DNA of 64,000 bases from DASUBN01 sp036500225 (GTDB lineage: Bacteria; Pseudomonadota; Gammaproteobacteria; Natronospirales; REEB76), in assembly GCA_036500225.1 (NCBI GenBank), contig DASYCJ010000118.1, positions 28,359 to 92,358 of the forward strand, given 5' to 3'. Under the pieces are notes generated by a model that saw nothing but the letters and a program-made list of their open reading frames with translations, had not been told where the DNA came from and ran no database searches. The first letter of the stretch is position 1, and each line of letters begins with the position of its first letter. The position numbers were made by a program, and so were the translations under genes. Below, piece after piece: positions 27,622 through 35,052 of this stretch.

Positions 27622-28893
27622 ATGATCGACCCGAAACTGCTCCGCAATGACCTGCCCGGCGCCGCCGCCGCCTTGAAGCGCCGCGGTTTCGTGCTGGATA
27701 CCAATACCTACGGCAGGCTGGAAGATAGCCGCAAGGAGCTCCAGACCCGCATGGAGCAACTGCGCAATGAGCGTAATGCCCGGTCCAAGGAGATCGGCAT
27801 GGCCAAGGGTAAGGGTCTGGATACGGCGCCGCTCATGGCTCAGGTGGGCGACCTGGGTTCCAAGTTAAAGGCTGCCGAGGAAGATTTTGCCAAAGTGGAA
27901 GCTGAGCTCGAATCCATGCAGCTCGGCCTGCCGAACCTGCTGCACGAGAGCGTGCCGGACGGTCCGGATGAGAACTCCAATGAGGAGATCCGTCGTTGGG
28001 GTGAGCCCAAAAAATTGGGTTTCAAACCCAAGGACCACGTGGATCTGGGCGCTGCACGCGGATTGCTGGATGCAGAGATGGCCGCTAAACTCACCGGTAC
28101 GCGCTTCACGGTATTGCACGGGCCTTTGGCACGGCTGCACCGGGCCCTCATCCAGTTCATGCTCGATCTGCACACCACCGAGCATGGCTATTCCGAAGTC
28201 TATGTCCCCTACATGGTGAACGCCGCCTCCATGCGCGGCACCGGCCAGTTGCCCAAGTTCGAAGAGGACCTGTTCCAGGTCTCGGGCGAGCATCGTTACT
28301 ATCTGATCCCCACTGCCGAAGTGCCGGTGACCAACCAGGCGCGTGACGCCATCTTCGAAGCTGCGACGCTGCCGCGCCGCTATGCGGCGCACACACCGTG
28401 CTTCCGCGCCGAAGCTGGCGCGGCCGGCAAGGATACCCGGGGCATGATCCGCCAGCATCAATTCGAGAAGGTCGAGCTGGTGCAGATGGTGAAGCCCGCT
28501 GATTCCTTCCAAGCTTTGGAAGAACTCATCGGTCATGCCGAGAAGGTCTTGCAGAAACTTGAATTGCCGTACCGGGTCATGGCCCTCTGTGGAGGCGACA
28601 TCGGCTTCGCTGCCGCCAAGACCTATGACCTGGAAGTCTGGCTCCCGAGCGAAGGCCGCTACCGGGAGATATCCTCCTGCAGCAACTGCACCGACTTCCA
28701 GGCCCGCCGCATGCAGGCCCGCTGGCGTAACCCCGAGACCGGCAAGCCCGAGTTGTTGCATACCTTGAACGGCTCCGGCGTGGCCGTGGGCCGCGCGCTC
28801 ATCGCCATCATGGAGAATTTCCAGGATGAGCAGGGCAGGATCCATGTGCCCTTCGCCCTACATCCCTACATGGGCGGTATCTCGGTTATATAA
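27622..28893 (+). CDS. serS: Serine--tRNA ligase
   Basis: A 423-residue class II synthetase charging tRNA-Ser. It has an N-terminal antiparallel coiled-coil arm (about residues 25-105), motif 2 FRAEAGAAGKDTRGMIRQHQFEKVE and motif 3 GSGVAVGRALIAIMENFQ. It follows rarA by 6 bases. Downstream lie a tRNA-Ser-like remnant and a functional tRNA-Ser(UGA), so the enzyme gene is next to its own substrate gene. Confidence 0.97.
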   Translation: MIDPKLLRNDLPGAAAALKRRGFVLDTNTYGRLEDSRKELQTRMEQLRNERNARSKEIGMAKGKGLDTAPLMAQVGDLGSKLKAAEEDFAKVEAELESMQLGLPNLLHESVPDGPDENSNEEIRRWGEPKKLGFKPKDHVDLGAARGLLDAEMAAKLTGTRFTVLHGPLARLHRALIQFMLDLHTTEHGYSEVYVPYMVNAASMRGTGQLPKFEEDLFQVSGEHRYYLIPTAEVPVTNQARDAIFEAATLPRRYAAHTPCFRAEAGAAGKDTRGMIRQHQFEKVELVQMVKPADSFQALEELIGHAEKVLQKLELPYRVMALCGGDIGFAAAKTYDLEVWLPSEGRYREISSCSNCTDFQARRMQARWRNPETGKPELLHTLNGSGVAVGRALIAIMENFQDEQGRIHVPFALHPYMGGISVI

Positions 28894-28904
28894 TGCTTGC
28901 GGTC

Positions 28905-28975
28905 GGAAAGGTGGCCGAGTGGGATAAGGCGAGACGCGACAGCGTCGAGCGTCTTGAAAACCACCTCCCGATTGT
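28905..28975 (+). pseudogene. tRNA-Ser-like remnant or mimic
   Basis: About 70 bases starting GGAAAGGTGGCCGAGTGG share a D-arm (GGCCGAGTGG-N2-TAAGGC) and the anticodon-loop block GTCTTGAAAAC with the intact tRNA-Ser(UGA) that starts 82 bases further on. About 20 extra bases lie between these blocks and form a small hairpin (GACGC-GACA-GCGTC). There is no T-arm (no GTTCGA) and no CCA end. It is either a decayed copy or a tRNA-like structure in the serS 3' untranslated region. The likeness is seen; the interpretation is open. Confidence 0.5.
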
Positions 28976-28986
28976 ATGTTGTATCT

Positions 28987-29076
28987 GGAGGGATGGCCGA
29001 GTGGTTTAAGGCACCGGTCTTGAAAACCGGCAAGGGCGTAAGTCCTTCGTGAGTTCGAATCTCACTCCCTCCGCCA
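28987..29076 (+). tRNA. tRNA-Ser (anticodon UGA)
   Basis: A 90-base gene including encoded CCA. The acceptor GGAGGGA pairs with TCCCTCC, the D-arm is GGCCGAGTGG, and the anticodon stem is CCGGT/ACCGG with loop CTTGAAA, so the anticodon is TGA. The long variable arm and the T-loop GTTCGAATC mark a class II serine tRNA. It is followed by a terminator. Confidence 0.97.
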
Positions 29077-29080
29077 ATTC

Positions 29081-29118
29081 AAACTAATAGACCTCCTAGA
29101 TGGAGGTCTTTTTAGTTT
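29081..29118 (+). terminator. Rho-independent terminator after tRNA-Ser
   Basis: An AGACCTCC/GGAGGTCT stem closes a 5-base loop and is followed by TTTT. The outer AAACTAA/TTAGTTT bases extend the pairing. It ends the serS/tRNA-Ser transcript. Confidence 0.92.
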
Positions 29119-29150
29119 GATGGAGTCGGACGGTCACCAAATTCCCCCGA

Positions 29151-29166
29151 TGTGACCCACCTCACA
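29151..29166. promoter_or_regulatory. CRP/Clp-type site upstream of the EAL gene
   Basis: TGTGA-CCCACC-TCACA matches all ten defined positions of the CRP family consensus. It lies in the 238-base leader (29119-29356) between the tRNA terminator and the c-di-GMP phosphodiesterase gene, 191 bases before the chosen ATG. A CRP, Vfr or Clp-type protein would be the expected binder. This links cAMP, or in xanthomonads c-di-GMP itself, to expression of this gene pair. Confidence 0.6.
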
Positions 29167-29356
29167 CCGTGATTTGCGCGGTCCGCGCCGTGCCTGGGCC
29201 TCCGGTCCCCGTCGCGCTCTTTCACGACATAAAGCCCGTCTGTGGCAGGTTTTACTTTCGGGTCTTTCACATCTTCTGAATCGGGTCTTTACCCCATACC
29301 TGGCGTATCGCTTCCCCTATAGATTTGACGTCGTGTACAAGCGGTGGGCTGGGAAC

Positions 29357-31000
29357 ATGGACCGTTATACGAAAGTATTGCCCAAGTTGCGCGGTCTTAC
29401 GCGAACTGTGCCAAGGACGGTGCTCGCTTACGCAGCGCTGGCGGGGATCGCCATCGCCCTCTCGGATGCGCTGACTCTCGCGCTGACCGCCGATTCCCAT
29501 CGCATCGGTTATTTCCTCGCACTCAAAGGCGTCCTGGTGGCGGCAGCCACTGGCACCCTGATGTTCCTACTGCTGCGTCGCGATACCGACAGCCGTGAGC
29601 AGGCGCAGCGCGAGCTCTATATGGCGCGGCACGATCCCTCCACGAAGTTGCTGGGCCGCGCCGAATGGATAAAGCGCGTCGACGCGACGCTCAGGGACCC
29701 ACTGACGCGGCAGGAGCCGGCCGTGGTGCTGACGGTGATCATCGATCGTTACGACTACCTGGTGCATCGTTTCGGTTCCAAGAGTCTGAACCTCTGGCTG
29801 GGTGTGTTCGGCCGTTACCTGCGCATGCTGGCCAAGGGCGACGACCTAGTCGGTTGCGTGGGCCCAGGCGTATTCGTGCTGCACATGCAGGGCGTGGACT
29901 CGCGCCAACAAGCCCTAGAGATCGTGCAGCGCATGCTGGAGAGCGGAAAACGCACTTTCCTCATCCAGGGAGAGGCTATGACCCTGGATCTAAACATCGG
30001 CCTCTGCATCTATCCTGAGGATGGCTCCAACGCAGAAGACTTGCTGGCACGTGCCAATATCGCCATGCGTCGTGCCACCACAGAAGGCTTGAATCGCTCC
30101 TGCTGGTACAAGCCGGAGATCGCTGAACAGGTGGTGAGCCGCGTGAAACTGAAGAAGGACCTGGAGAAGGCCCTGGAGCGCCGCGAGCTGCAACTCTATT
30201 TCCAGCCGCGGGTCTGCCTCAAGAGCGGTGCCATCTGTGGTTGCGAGGCCTTGTTGCGCTGGCGCCATCCGCGCCGCGGGCTAGTGCTGCCATCAGCTTT
30301 TATCGGCATCGCCGAGGAGTCGGGGTTGATTGTGGATATCGGCCGCTGGGTGCTGGCCGAGAGCGTGGCCTTCCTGCGCGACTGGTCAGATGCGGGCCTG
30401 CCGTACATCAACGTCTCCGTGAACGTCTCCTATGCCCAGATCGCCAAGGGCGACTTCCTCCGGGACGTGAATGAGGCTCTGGGTCCGAACCTGCGCTACG
30501 CACGGTTCATCGAGCTTGAGCTCACCGAGAGCCTGGCCATGAGTGATCCGCAGCTGACCATGGATGTGCTGCAGGGTGTGAAGCACGCAGGCATGCGCGT
30601 GGCCTTGGATGACTTCGGCACCGGTTATTCGTCCCTGAGTTATCTGCACCGTTTCCCCATCGATTGCCTCAAGGTCGACAGTTCGTTCATCACCGACCTC
30701 ACCGAGAACAGTCATAGCCAGGAACTCATCAAGACCGTGATCGCCCTGGGTCACGGCCTGGGAGCCCAGGTGTGCGCCGAGGGCGTGGAGTCGCGCGCCC
30801 AGGTGCGCATGTTGACCGAATACGGTTGCGATGAAGGTCAAGGTTACTTCTATGGTCGGCCGGCCCCGGGTGAGCACCTGATCGGGCGGCTCCAGGAAAA
30901 GTGTCCAACGGTACGCATGGGCCGGGTAGGGCCGGCGTACCAGCCGCCGGTCGGGGCTGGCGGCGCTCTTGTGAAGGAGACGGCCCATGCAGGACCCTGA
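29357..31000 (+). CDS. Membrane-bound degenerate GGDEF plus EAL c-di-GMP phosphodiesterase
   Basis: About 547 residues. Two membrane segments (about 20-80) lead to a GGDEF-like domain whose signature is lost (VGPGVF in place of GGDEF), so it is probably catalytically dead. A C-terminal EAL domain follows, with Glu297 in CEALLRWRHP, ELELTES, LDDFGTGYSSLSYL, LKVDSSF and CAEGVE. These residues predict hydrolysis of c-di-GMP to pGpG. The ATG at 29357 is chosen because the upstream TTG at 29174 would put the CRP-type site almost on the start. It overlaps the next gene, a GGDEF protein, by 14 bases. Confidence 0.85.
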   Translation: MDRYTKVLPKLRGLTRTVPRTVLAYAALAGIAIALSDALTLALTADSHRIGYFLALKGVLVAAATGTLMFLLLRRDTDSREQAQRELYMARHDPSTKLLGRAEWIKRVDATLRDPLTRQEPAVVLTVIIDRYDYLVHRFGSKSLNLWLGVFGRYLRMLAKGDDLVGCVGPGVFVLHMQGVDSRQQALEIVQRMLESGKRTFLIQGEAMTLDLNIGLCIYPEDGSNAEDLLARANIAMRRATTEGLNRSCWYKPEIAEQVVSRVKLKKDLEKALERRELQLYFQPRVCLKSGAICGCEALLRWRHPRRGLVLPSAFIGIAEESGLIVDIGRWVLAESVAFLRDWSDAGLPYINVSVNVSYAQIAKGDFLRDVNEALGPNLRYARFIELELTESLAMSDPQLTMDVLQGVKHAGMRVALDDFGTGYSSLSYLHRFPIDCLKVDSSFITDLTENSHSQELIKTVIALGHGLGAQVCAEGVESRAQVRMLTEYGCDEGQGYFYGRPAPGEHLIGRLQEKCPTVRMGRVGPAYQPPVGAGGALVKETAHAGP

Positions 31001-32078
31001 CATGCATGTAGAGTCTCTCCCTGTCGAGCCGCGTACCGGCACGCGCGTCGGCCGTGAGCGGCTGCTGGAAGTGGTCACCAGCATCGGCAAGGTCATGACC
31101 GTGTCCGGCAGTCTGCAGGCCGTCATGGACGTGGTGGCAGAGGAATGCGCGCGGCTCACGCGTGCCGATGGTGCCACCATCTTCATGGTGGAGAACCAGC
31201 GTCTCACCGCCAAAGCAGCGGTGGGTATCCTCGGGTTCGCCCTCCTGGAGATGCCCTTGGGCGGCGGGCCGCATGGGCACGCGGTCAAGCTCAAGCGGGC
31301 GGTGCGCAGCAGCGATGCGCAACAGGAGGACCAGACCCTGCGCCGTGTCTCTTCGCGTAGCGGCAGCCGGTCATCCGTCAGCGCGCCATTCTTCTTCGGC
31401 CACGAAGCGGCCATCGCGGGGATCCTGCACATGGCTTCCCTGCAGCCGGATGCGTTCAGCGCCGAGGACGAGGATGTCAGTCAGATGTTCGCCGACATCG
31501 TCGCCTCGGCCATCCAGAATGCCCGCCAGTACGACCAGGCGGTACGCGAGAGCCGCGAGGATGCCCTGACCGGCCTCTTGAACCGGCGTGCCTTCGAAGA
31601 GCATGCGCGCATGCTCAAGAAGGAGCAGGTGCACCATGATAAGCCTTATAGCCTGATCCTCTTCGACGTGGACAACCTCAAGACCATCAACGATGAGCAT
31701 GGCCATCCGGCGGGAGACGAAGCCATCCGCATGGTAGCCACCGCCGCGCGGATGCGGGTACGCAAGTCCGACATCGTGTATCGCTTGGGCGGCGATGAGT
31801 TCGCAGTCCTACTGCCCCAGACGGGGCTCGAGGCTGCCCTCGAGATAGCCAAACGCGTCGAGTCGGCAGCGACGGAGCAGTCCCTGCACGGTCATGCCCT
31901 ATCGATCTCCAGTGGTAGTTGTGAGGCAGAACCCCACGAGAGTGTGCCCTTGTTGCTCACCCGTACAGATCAGCTGATGTATCTGGCCAAGCGCCTGCGC
32001 CATGGAGCGCCCATCGCTCCCCAGGCTCTAGGCCTGATGCAGAGCCAGGAATCGCCGCGCCCCAGCGCCGCTCCATAG
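30987..32078 (+). CDS. GAF-GGDEF diguanylate cyclase
   Basis: A 363-residue soluble protein. A GAF sensor domain (about residues 35-175) precedes a GGDEF domain with an intact RLGGDEFAVLLP active site (GGDEF at 268-272). An RxxD inhibition site (RKSD) lies exactly five residues before it, so product feedback is predicted. It makes c-di-GMP from GTP. Its start lies inside the end of the EAL gene, so synthesis and breakdown enzymes are made from one message, probably to set a local signal level near the exopolysaccharide locus. Confidence 0.9.
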   Translation: MQDPDMHVESLPVEPRTGTRVGRERLLEVVTSIGKVMTVSGSLQAVMDVVAEECARLTRADGATIFMVENQRLTAKAAVGILGFALLEMPLGGGPHGHAVKLKRAVRSSDAQQEDQTLRRVSSRSGSRSSVSAPFFFGHEAAIAGILHMASLQPDAFSAEDEDVSQMFADIVASAIQNARQYDQAVRESREDALTGLLNRRAFEEHARMLKKEQVHHDKPYSLILFDVDNLKTINDEHGHPAGDEAIRMVATAARMRVRKSDIVYRLGGDEFAVLLPQTGLEAALEIAKRVESAATEQSLHGHALSISSGSCEAEPHESVPLLLTRTDQLMYLAKRLRHGAPIAPQALGLMQSQESPRPSAAP

Positions 32079-32115
32079 CTGTAGCCTGACAGGCTGGCCA
32101 GTTTTCCGGGATTGA

Positions 32116-32138
32116 CGCGCCCTCATCATGAGGGCGCG
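32116..32138. terminator. Strong inverted repeat between convergent genes
   Basis: An 11-base inverted repeat (CGCGCCCTCAT and ATGAGGGCGCG) with one central base lies between the stop of the GGDEF gene and the stop of the convergent CelD-like gene. There is no T-run, so it may be a Rho-assisted or structural 3' end rather than a textbook terminator. Confidence 0.6.
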
Positions 32139-32152
32139 CTGCTTTAGCGGGC

Positions 32153-33313
32153 TTATTGCCGGTGATCGGGGAGTGGCAATCCCAGCCGTTCGCACAGGCG
32201 GTTCGCGACCGGCCGGCTGTAGATGAACGCCGCCCAAGCGAGCTGCCCCGCCACCGTCGGTGCAAAGGCTTCCAGTCGTTTGTACTCGTGGGATTCGCTG
32301 GCCCACGAGAGTTTATAAGGGTCCGCATCACCGTTGAGTTCGATCCGGCGGACACCGCTCTCGAAACAGTCACGGAACATGGCGTGCATGAGTAGTTTTC
32401 CGGGAGAATACCGACCATATGCGGGGTCATAGCCGGCCTTGAGCAGGTGGCAGATGCCGTGCTGCTGCAGCGCGAAGCACATGGCCAGCGGCCGGCGGTC
32501 CACGCGTAACGTGTATAGGCGCAGCGCTCCCGCGTCGGCCGCCCACCGGCCGATCGCCGTATAGAAGCGTTGCGTGCGCGGATCGGATTGGATGGCAGTG
32601 CCGGCAGCGCCTTTCCATCCAGAAGCCTCCACCACGAAGGCCTCACGCATGCGCTCATCGAGGCCCTCGCTGCTGCGGATCACGTCGACTGCGACCTTGC
32701 CCTCGCGTGCCAGGCTCTTCCCGGATTTGCGCAGGTCTCGCAGCAGGTTGTGACTGAGCCTGCGTTCATAGTCGTCCCAGCTGCCTTGCACATCCAGATA
32801 GAGTGACCGGGTGAACGGCCGGACCACGGCACGGTAGCCTGCGTCCTCTGCGGCCAGGCACATCGCTTCCAGGCTCTGTCCATCCGGGTCGAGGGAAGTG
32901 ATGGAGACATGGGTGGGGCCGTCGTCGAACAGCCCTACGGCCAGGGCCGCCGCGGCTTCACGGCCCTCGGCAAGCAATCCGAAACTGGGTGAGTGGTAGT
33001 TGGCCGGGGATTCCAGGAGTTTCTGGCGGCGTGCGATCGGCAACATACCCACTAGCCGGCCCCCGCGACGCAGGACGCGCAGCTCCGGCTCCCCATGGCC
33101 GAAAGCCCGCCACCATGCCTGAGCCCAGCCGGGCTGCAGATAGGGTTCGGCCGTAAGACGGTGAGCGAGGTGTTCCCACTCCGAGACCAGCGAAGGGAGC
33201 GCGGGGTGACAGGGCTGTATGGAGTGGAGGAAAGGGGCGTCGAGCCGTGGGGCATCGGACATCTGTATGCCTGACGGCGTGTCGCGCTGTGCGCTTAGGA
33301 TGTCTTGGTTCAT
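32153..33313 (-). CDS. CelD/BcsL-like GNAT acyltransferase
   Basis: About 386 residues. The ATG at 33313 has a GAGGAG site 7 bases upstream and is chosen over the longer frame to 33397. The protein has the two-part GNAT layout of the CelD (cellulose biosynthesis) family: WEHLAHRLTAEPYLQPGWAQAW near the N-terminus, then RLVGMLPI, and a C-terminal GYDPAYGRYSPGKLLMHAMF...RIELNGDADPYKLSWA. These proteins are thought to transfer acyl or aminoacyl groups during envelope polysaccharide synthesis; the substrate is unknown. It is related in layout to the protein at 47861-49069. It faces away from the main exopolysaccharide operon. Confidence 0.8.
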   Translation of the reverse strand: MNQDILSAQRDTPSGIQMSDAPRLDAPFLHSIQPCHPALPSLVSEWEHLAHRLTAEPYLQPGWAQAWWRAFGHGEPELRVLRRGGRLVGMLPIARRQKLLESPANYHSPSFGLLAEGREAAAALAVGLFDDGPTHVSITSLDPDGQSLEAMCLAAEDAGYRAVVRPFTRSLYLDVQGSWDDYERRLSHNLLRDLRKSGKSLAREGKVAVDVIRSSEGLDERMREAFVVEASGWKGAAGTAIQSDPRTQRFYTAIGRWAADAGALRLYTLRVDRRPLAMCFALQQHGICHLLKAGYDPAYGRYSPGKLLMHAMFRDCFESGVRRIELNGDADPYKLSWASESHEYKRLEAFAPTVAGQLAWAAFIYSRPVANRLCERLGLPLPDHRQ

Positions 33314-33625
33314 CGCCCGCTCCTCGGACGGTGAAGCCGTCCGGCAGAGACACCTTAATTCAGTCATAGCCACGACCGAATAGGGTGAATCCTGCATTCA
33401 AGGGGCGCGGTCACCCCTGAAATACACCGTTTTCCACCCCGTCCGGCTCTCAATGAATTCCTGCGGACCTTTCAAGTGAATACCCGATGGATAGGGCAGG
33501 TCGGGTCTGCGACGCTTCTTCACCTTCATCTCTCGGCCTGCCTCCAGCTGTAGGCCTGAGTCCCGAAAGGGACGCATTCAAGATCAGACCATCGGATAGG
33601 CCTTCCCACTGAAAGGAGTCAGACC
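33314..33625. other. Intergenic region upstream of the exopolysaccharide locus
   Basis: About 310 bases between divergent genes, with no plausible gene. It contains a compact hairpin with a GAAA tetraloop (GTCCC-GAAA-GGGAC, 33560-33573) and an AAAGGAG ribosome binding site just before 33626. Promoters for both flanking genes must lie here or just inside it, but no convincing -35/-10 pair or sigma-54 site was found by eye. Confidence 0.5.
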
Positions 33626-34186
33626 ATGACCAACCTGGGACTAATCGACGACAACCATCTGCTCAGCTTCACCTGCACCCTGCCAGCCGGTATCGAGCGC
33701 ACCTGGTTCTACCTCACTCAGCCGGAGGGGCTGCGCGCGTGGCTTGCGGATGGCAGCCTAGAGTCGCGTCTTCACGGCAACGTCAGATTGCGTTTCCAGA
33801 GCGGCGAGGCCCTGGTGCGCTCGAACTGCGGGACCTTGATCCGCGGCAACATCGTCCGCTACGAAGCCTTCCGCACGCTGGCGTATTCCTGGATAGATGC
33901 CTCCCGCGAGACGAATGTCACGAGCGGCATCTATGCGCATTCGCCCGACAGCAGCGTCTGCTTCGAGCTCGCTGGCCGCGGGAAAAGCACCTGGATGTCC
34001 TTGATCCATTCCGGTCTACCCACACACGTGGTATCCAGAGTCGGCTCAGGATGGCATGCGCATCTCAACCTCCTAATCGCGGCCATGCGCGATGCCGAAG
34101 CGGTGTCCGTATCCGCGCCTTTCGCTGGTCTCTCGCCACGTTATGACCGCCAGGCCGGCATGTTGCACATGGATTCGCCAGCGTGA
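33626..34186 (+). CDS. SRPBCC/AHSA1-like protein
   Basis: A 186-residue soluble protein. LLSFTCTLPAGIERTWFYLTQPEGLRAWLADG and later RYEAFRTLAYSWIDA resemble the START-like SRPBCC fold, which binds hydrophobic ligands and includes the Aha1-type proteins. No catalytic motif is visible. The start has a strong AAAGGAG site 8 bases upstream. It is the first gene on the exopolysaccharide strand but is separated from the NusG-like gene by a 280-base gap, so it may be a separate transcript. Role unknown. Confidence 0.6.
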   Translation: MTNLGLIDDNHLLSFTCTLPAGIERTWFYLTQPEGLRAWLADGSLESRLHGNVRLRFQSGEALVRSNCGTLIRGNIVRYEAFRTLAYSWIDASRETNVTSGIYAHSPDSSVCFELAGRGKSTWMSLIHSGLPTHVVSRVGSGWHAHLNLLIAAMRDAEAVSVSAPFAGLSPRYDRQAGMLHMDSPA

Positions 34187-34466
34187 ATGCATCTGTTCGA
34201 GAGCACGACGTGAATCGCACTATCAGCCGGTCGAGTGATTCTCCCGCGCCAAAAGGGGTGTTTCCCCGATTGGCTGGCTACGCGATAAATGGGGTAATGG
34301 CCCCCACAAGAAATGTCGAACTCACGAGAGCACCGAGGGCCGACGGAACGCGCCCCGGAGACGCAGATGAGCGTCATGGCAAGACAGCACGTTGGGATGA
34401 CTCTATGGTTCTCATGACGGGAACCGAAGGGGCGAAGCTTTGCCGCGTTACAACGACGAGAGATTC
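34187..34466 (+). other. Leader region before the NusG-like gene
   Basis: A 280-base non-coding stretch. It holds a GGGG-TGTTT-CCCC hairpin with outer CCAA/TTGG pairing (34249-34273) and a possible weak promoter (TTGGCT, 17 bases, GGTAAT, from about 34269). A small inverted repeat (GGTTC...GAACC) lies near 34407-34425. No clear ops/JUMPstart sequence was recognised, although a NusG/RfaH-like protein follows. An overlapping frame (34183-34713) looks non-coding. Confidence 0.4.
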
Positions 34467-35012
34467 ATGGATGCATCGGCGCAGGAAGAGAGCCTTCATC
34501 TCCCCGGCGACGCACAGCATTGGCATGTGCTCTGGACAAAGAGCAACTGCGAGCAGGCTGTATACGAGCAGCTTGCTGGCGGCGGTTTCGAAGTATTACT
34601 CCCGACGGTGGACCGATGGTCTCGGCGCAAGCATACGCGTTGCCTATATAAGGCTCCGCTCTTCCCCGGATACCTGTTCGTACGCCATGCGATGGATAAA
34701 GCAGGGTACATAGAGATCAGCAAGGCCCGCGGCCTGGTCCGGATACTCGGTGAACGCTGGGACAAGCTGGCGACGGTGCCGGAGGATGAGATAGAGGCGA
34801 TCCGCAGGGTGAACCTGTCCGATCTGCCCCGCATGCCGCACCCCTATCTCAAGATAGGCCAGACGGTACGGATCATCAGCGGCCCCCTGGCGAACGTGCA
34901 GGGCGTGTTCGTCCGTGAGGAATCGAAACGCGGCCTGCTGGTGCTCTCGATCGAGTTGCTGCGCCGGAGCCTGGCAGTCGAAGTGGACTGCACACTGGTC
35001 GCGGCTATTTGA
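34467..35012 (+). CDS. NusG/RfaH-like transcription antitermination protein
   Basis: About 181 residues. An N-terminal NGN domain (WHVLWTKSNCEQAVYEQL, LYKAPLFPGYLFVR) is followed by a KOW domain (KIGQTVRIISGPLANVQGVFV). Specialised NusG paralogues such as RfaH, LoaP and UpxY sit at the head of long polysaccharide operons and let polymerase read through them. This position, before roughly 29 kb of co-directional genes, fits that role. The ATG at 34467 is preferred; an in-frame TTG at 34440 is possible. The cognate DNA signal was not identified. Confidence 0.88.
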   Translation: MDASAQEESLHLPGDAQHWHVLWTKSNCEQAVYEQLAGGGFEVLLPTVDRWSRRKHTRCLYKAPLFPGYLFVRHAMDKAGYIEISKARGLVRILGERWDKLATVPEDEIEAIRRVNLSDLPRMPHPYLKIGQTVRIISGPLANVQGVFVREESKRGLLVLSIELLRRSLAVEVDCTLVAAI

Positions 35013-35052
35013 AGCACGGCTTTGCCGTGCGCATAACCTAAGGATGGGTCAC

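Noticed and set aside
34183..34713. 176-codon frame spanning the leader and the start of the NusG-like gene
   Set aside because: Its second half is an out-of-frame reading of the NusG-like gene, the sequence is Arg/Ser-rich without any motif, and it has no good ribosome binding site.
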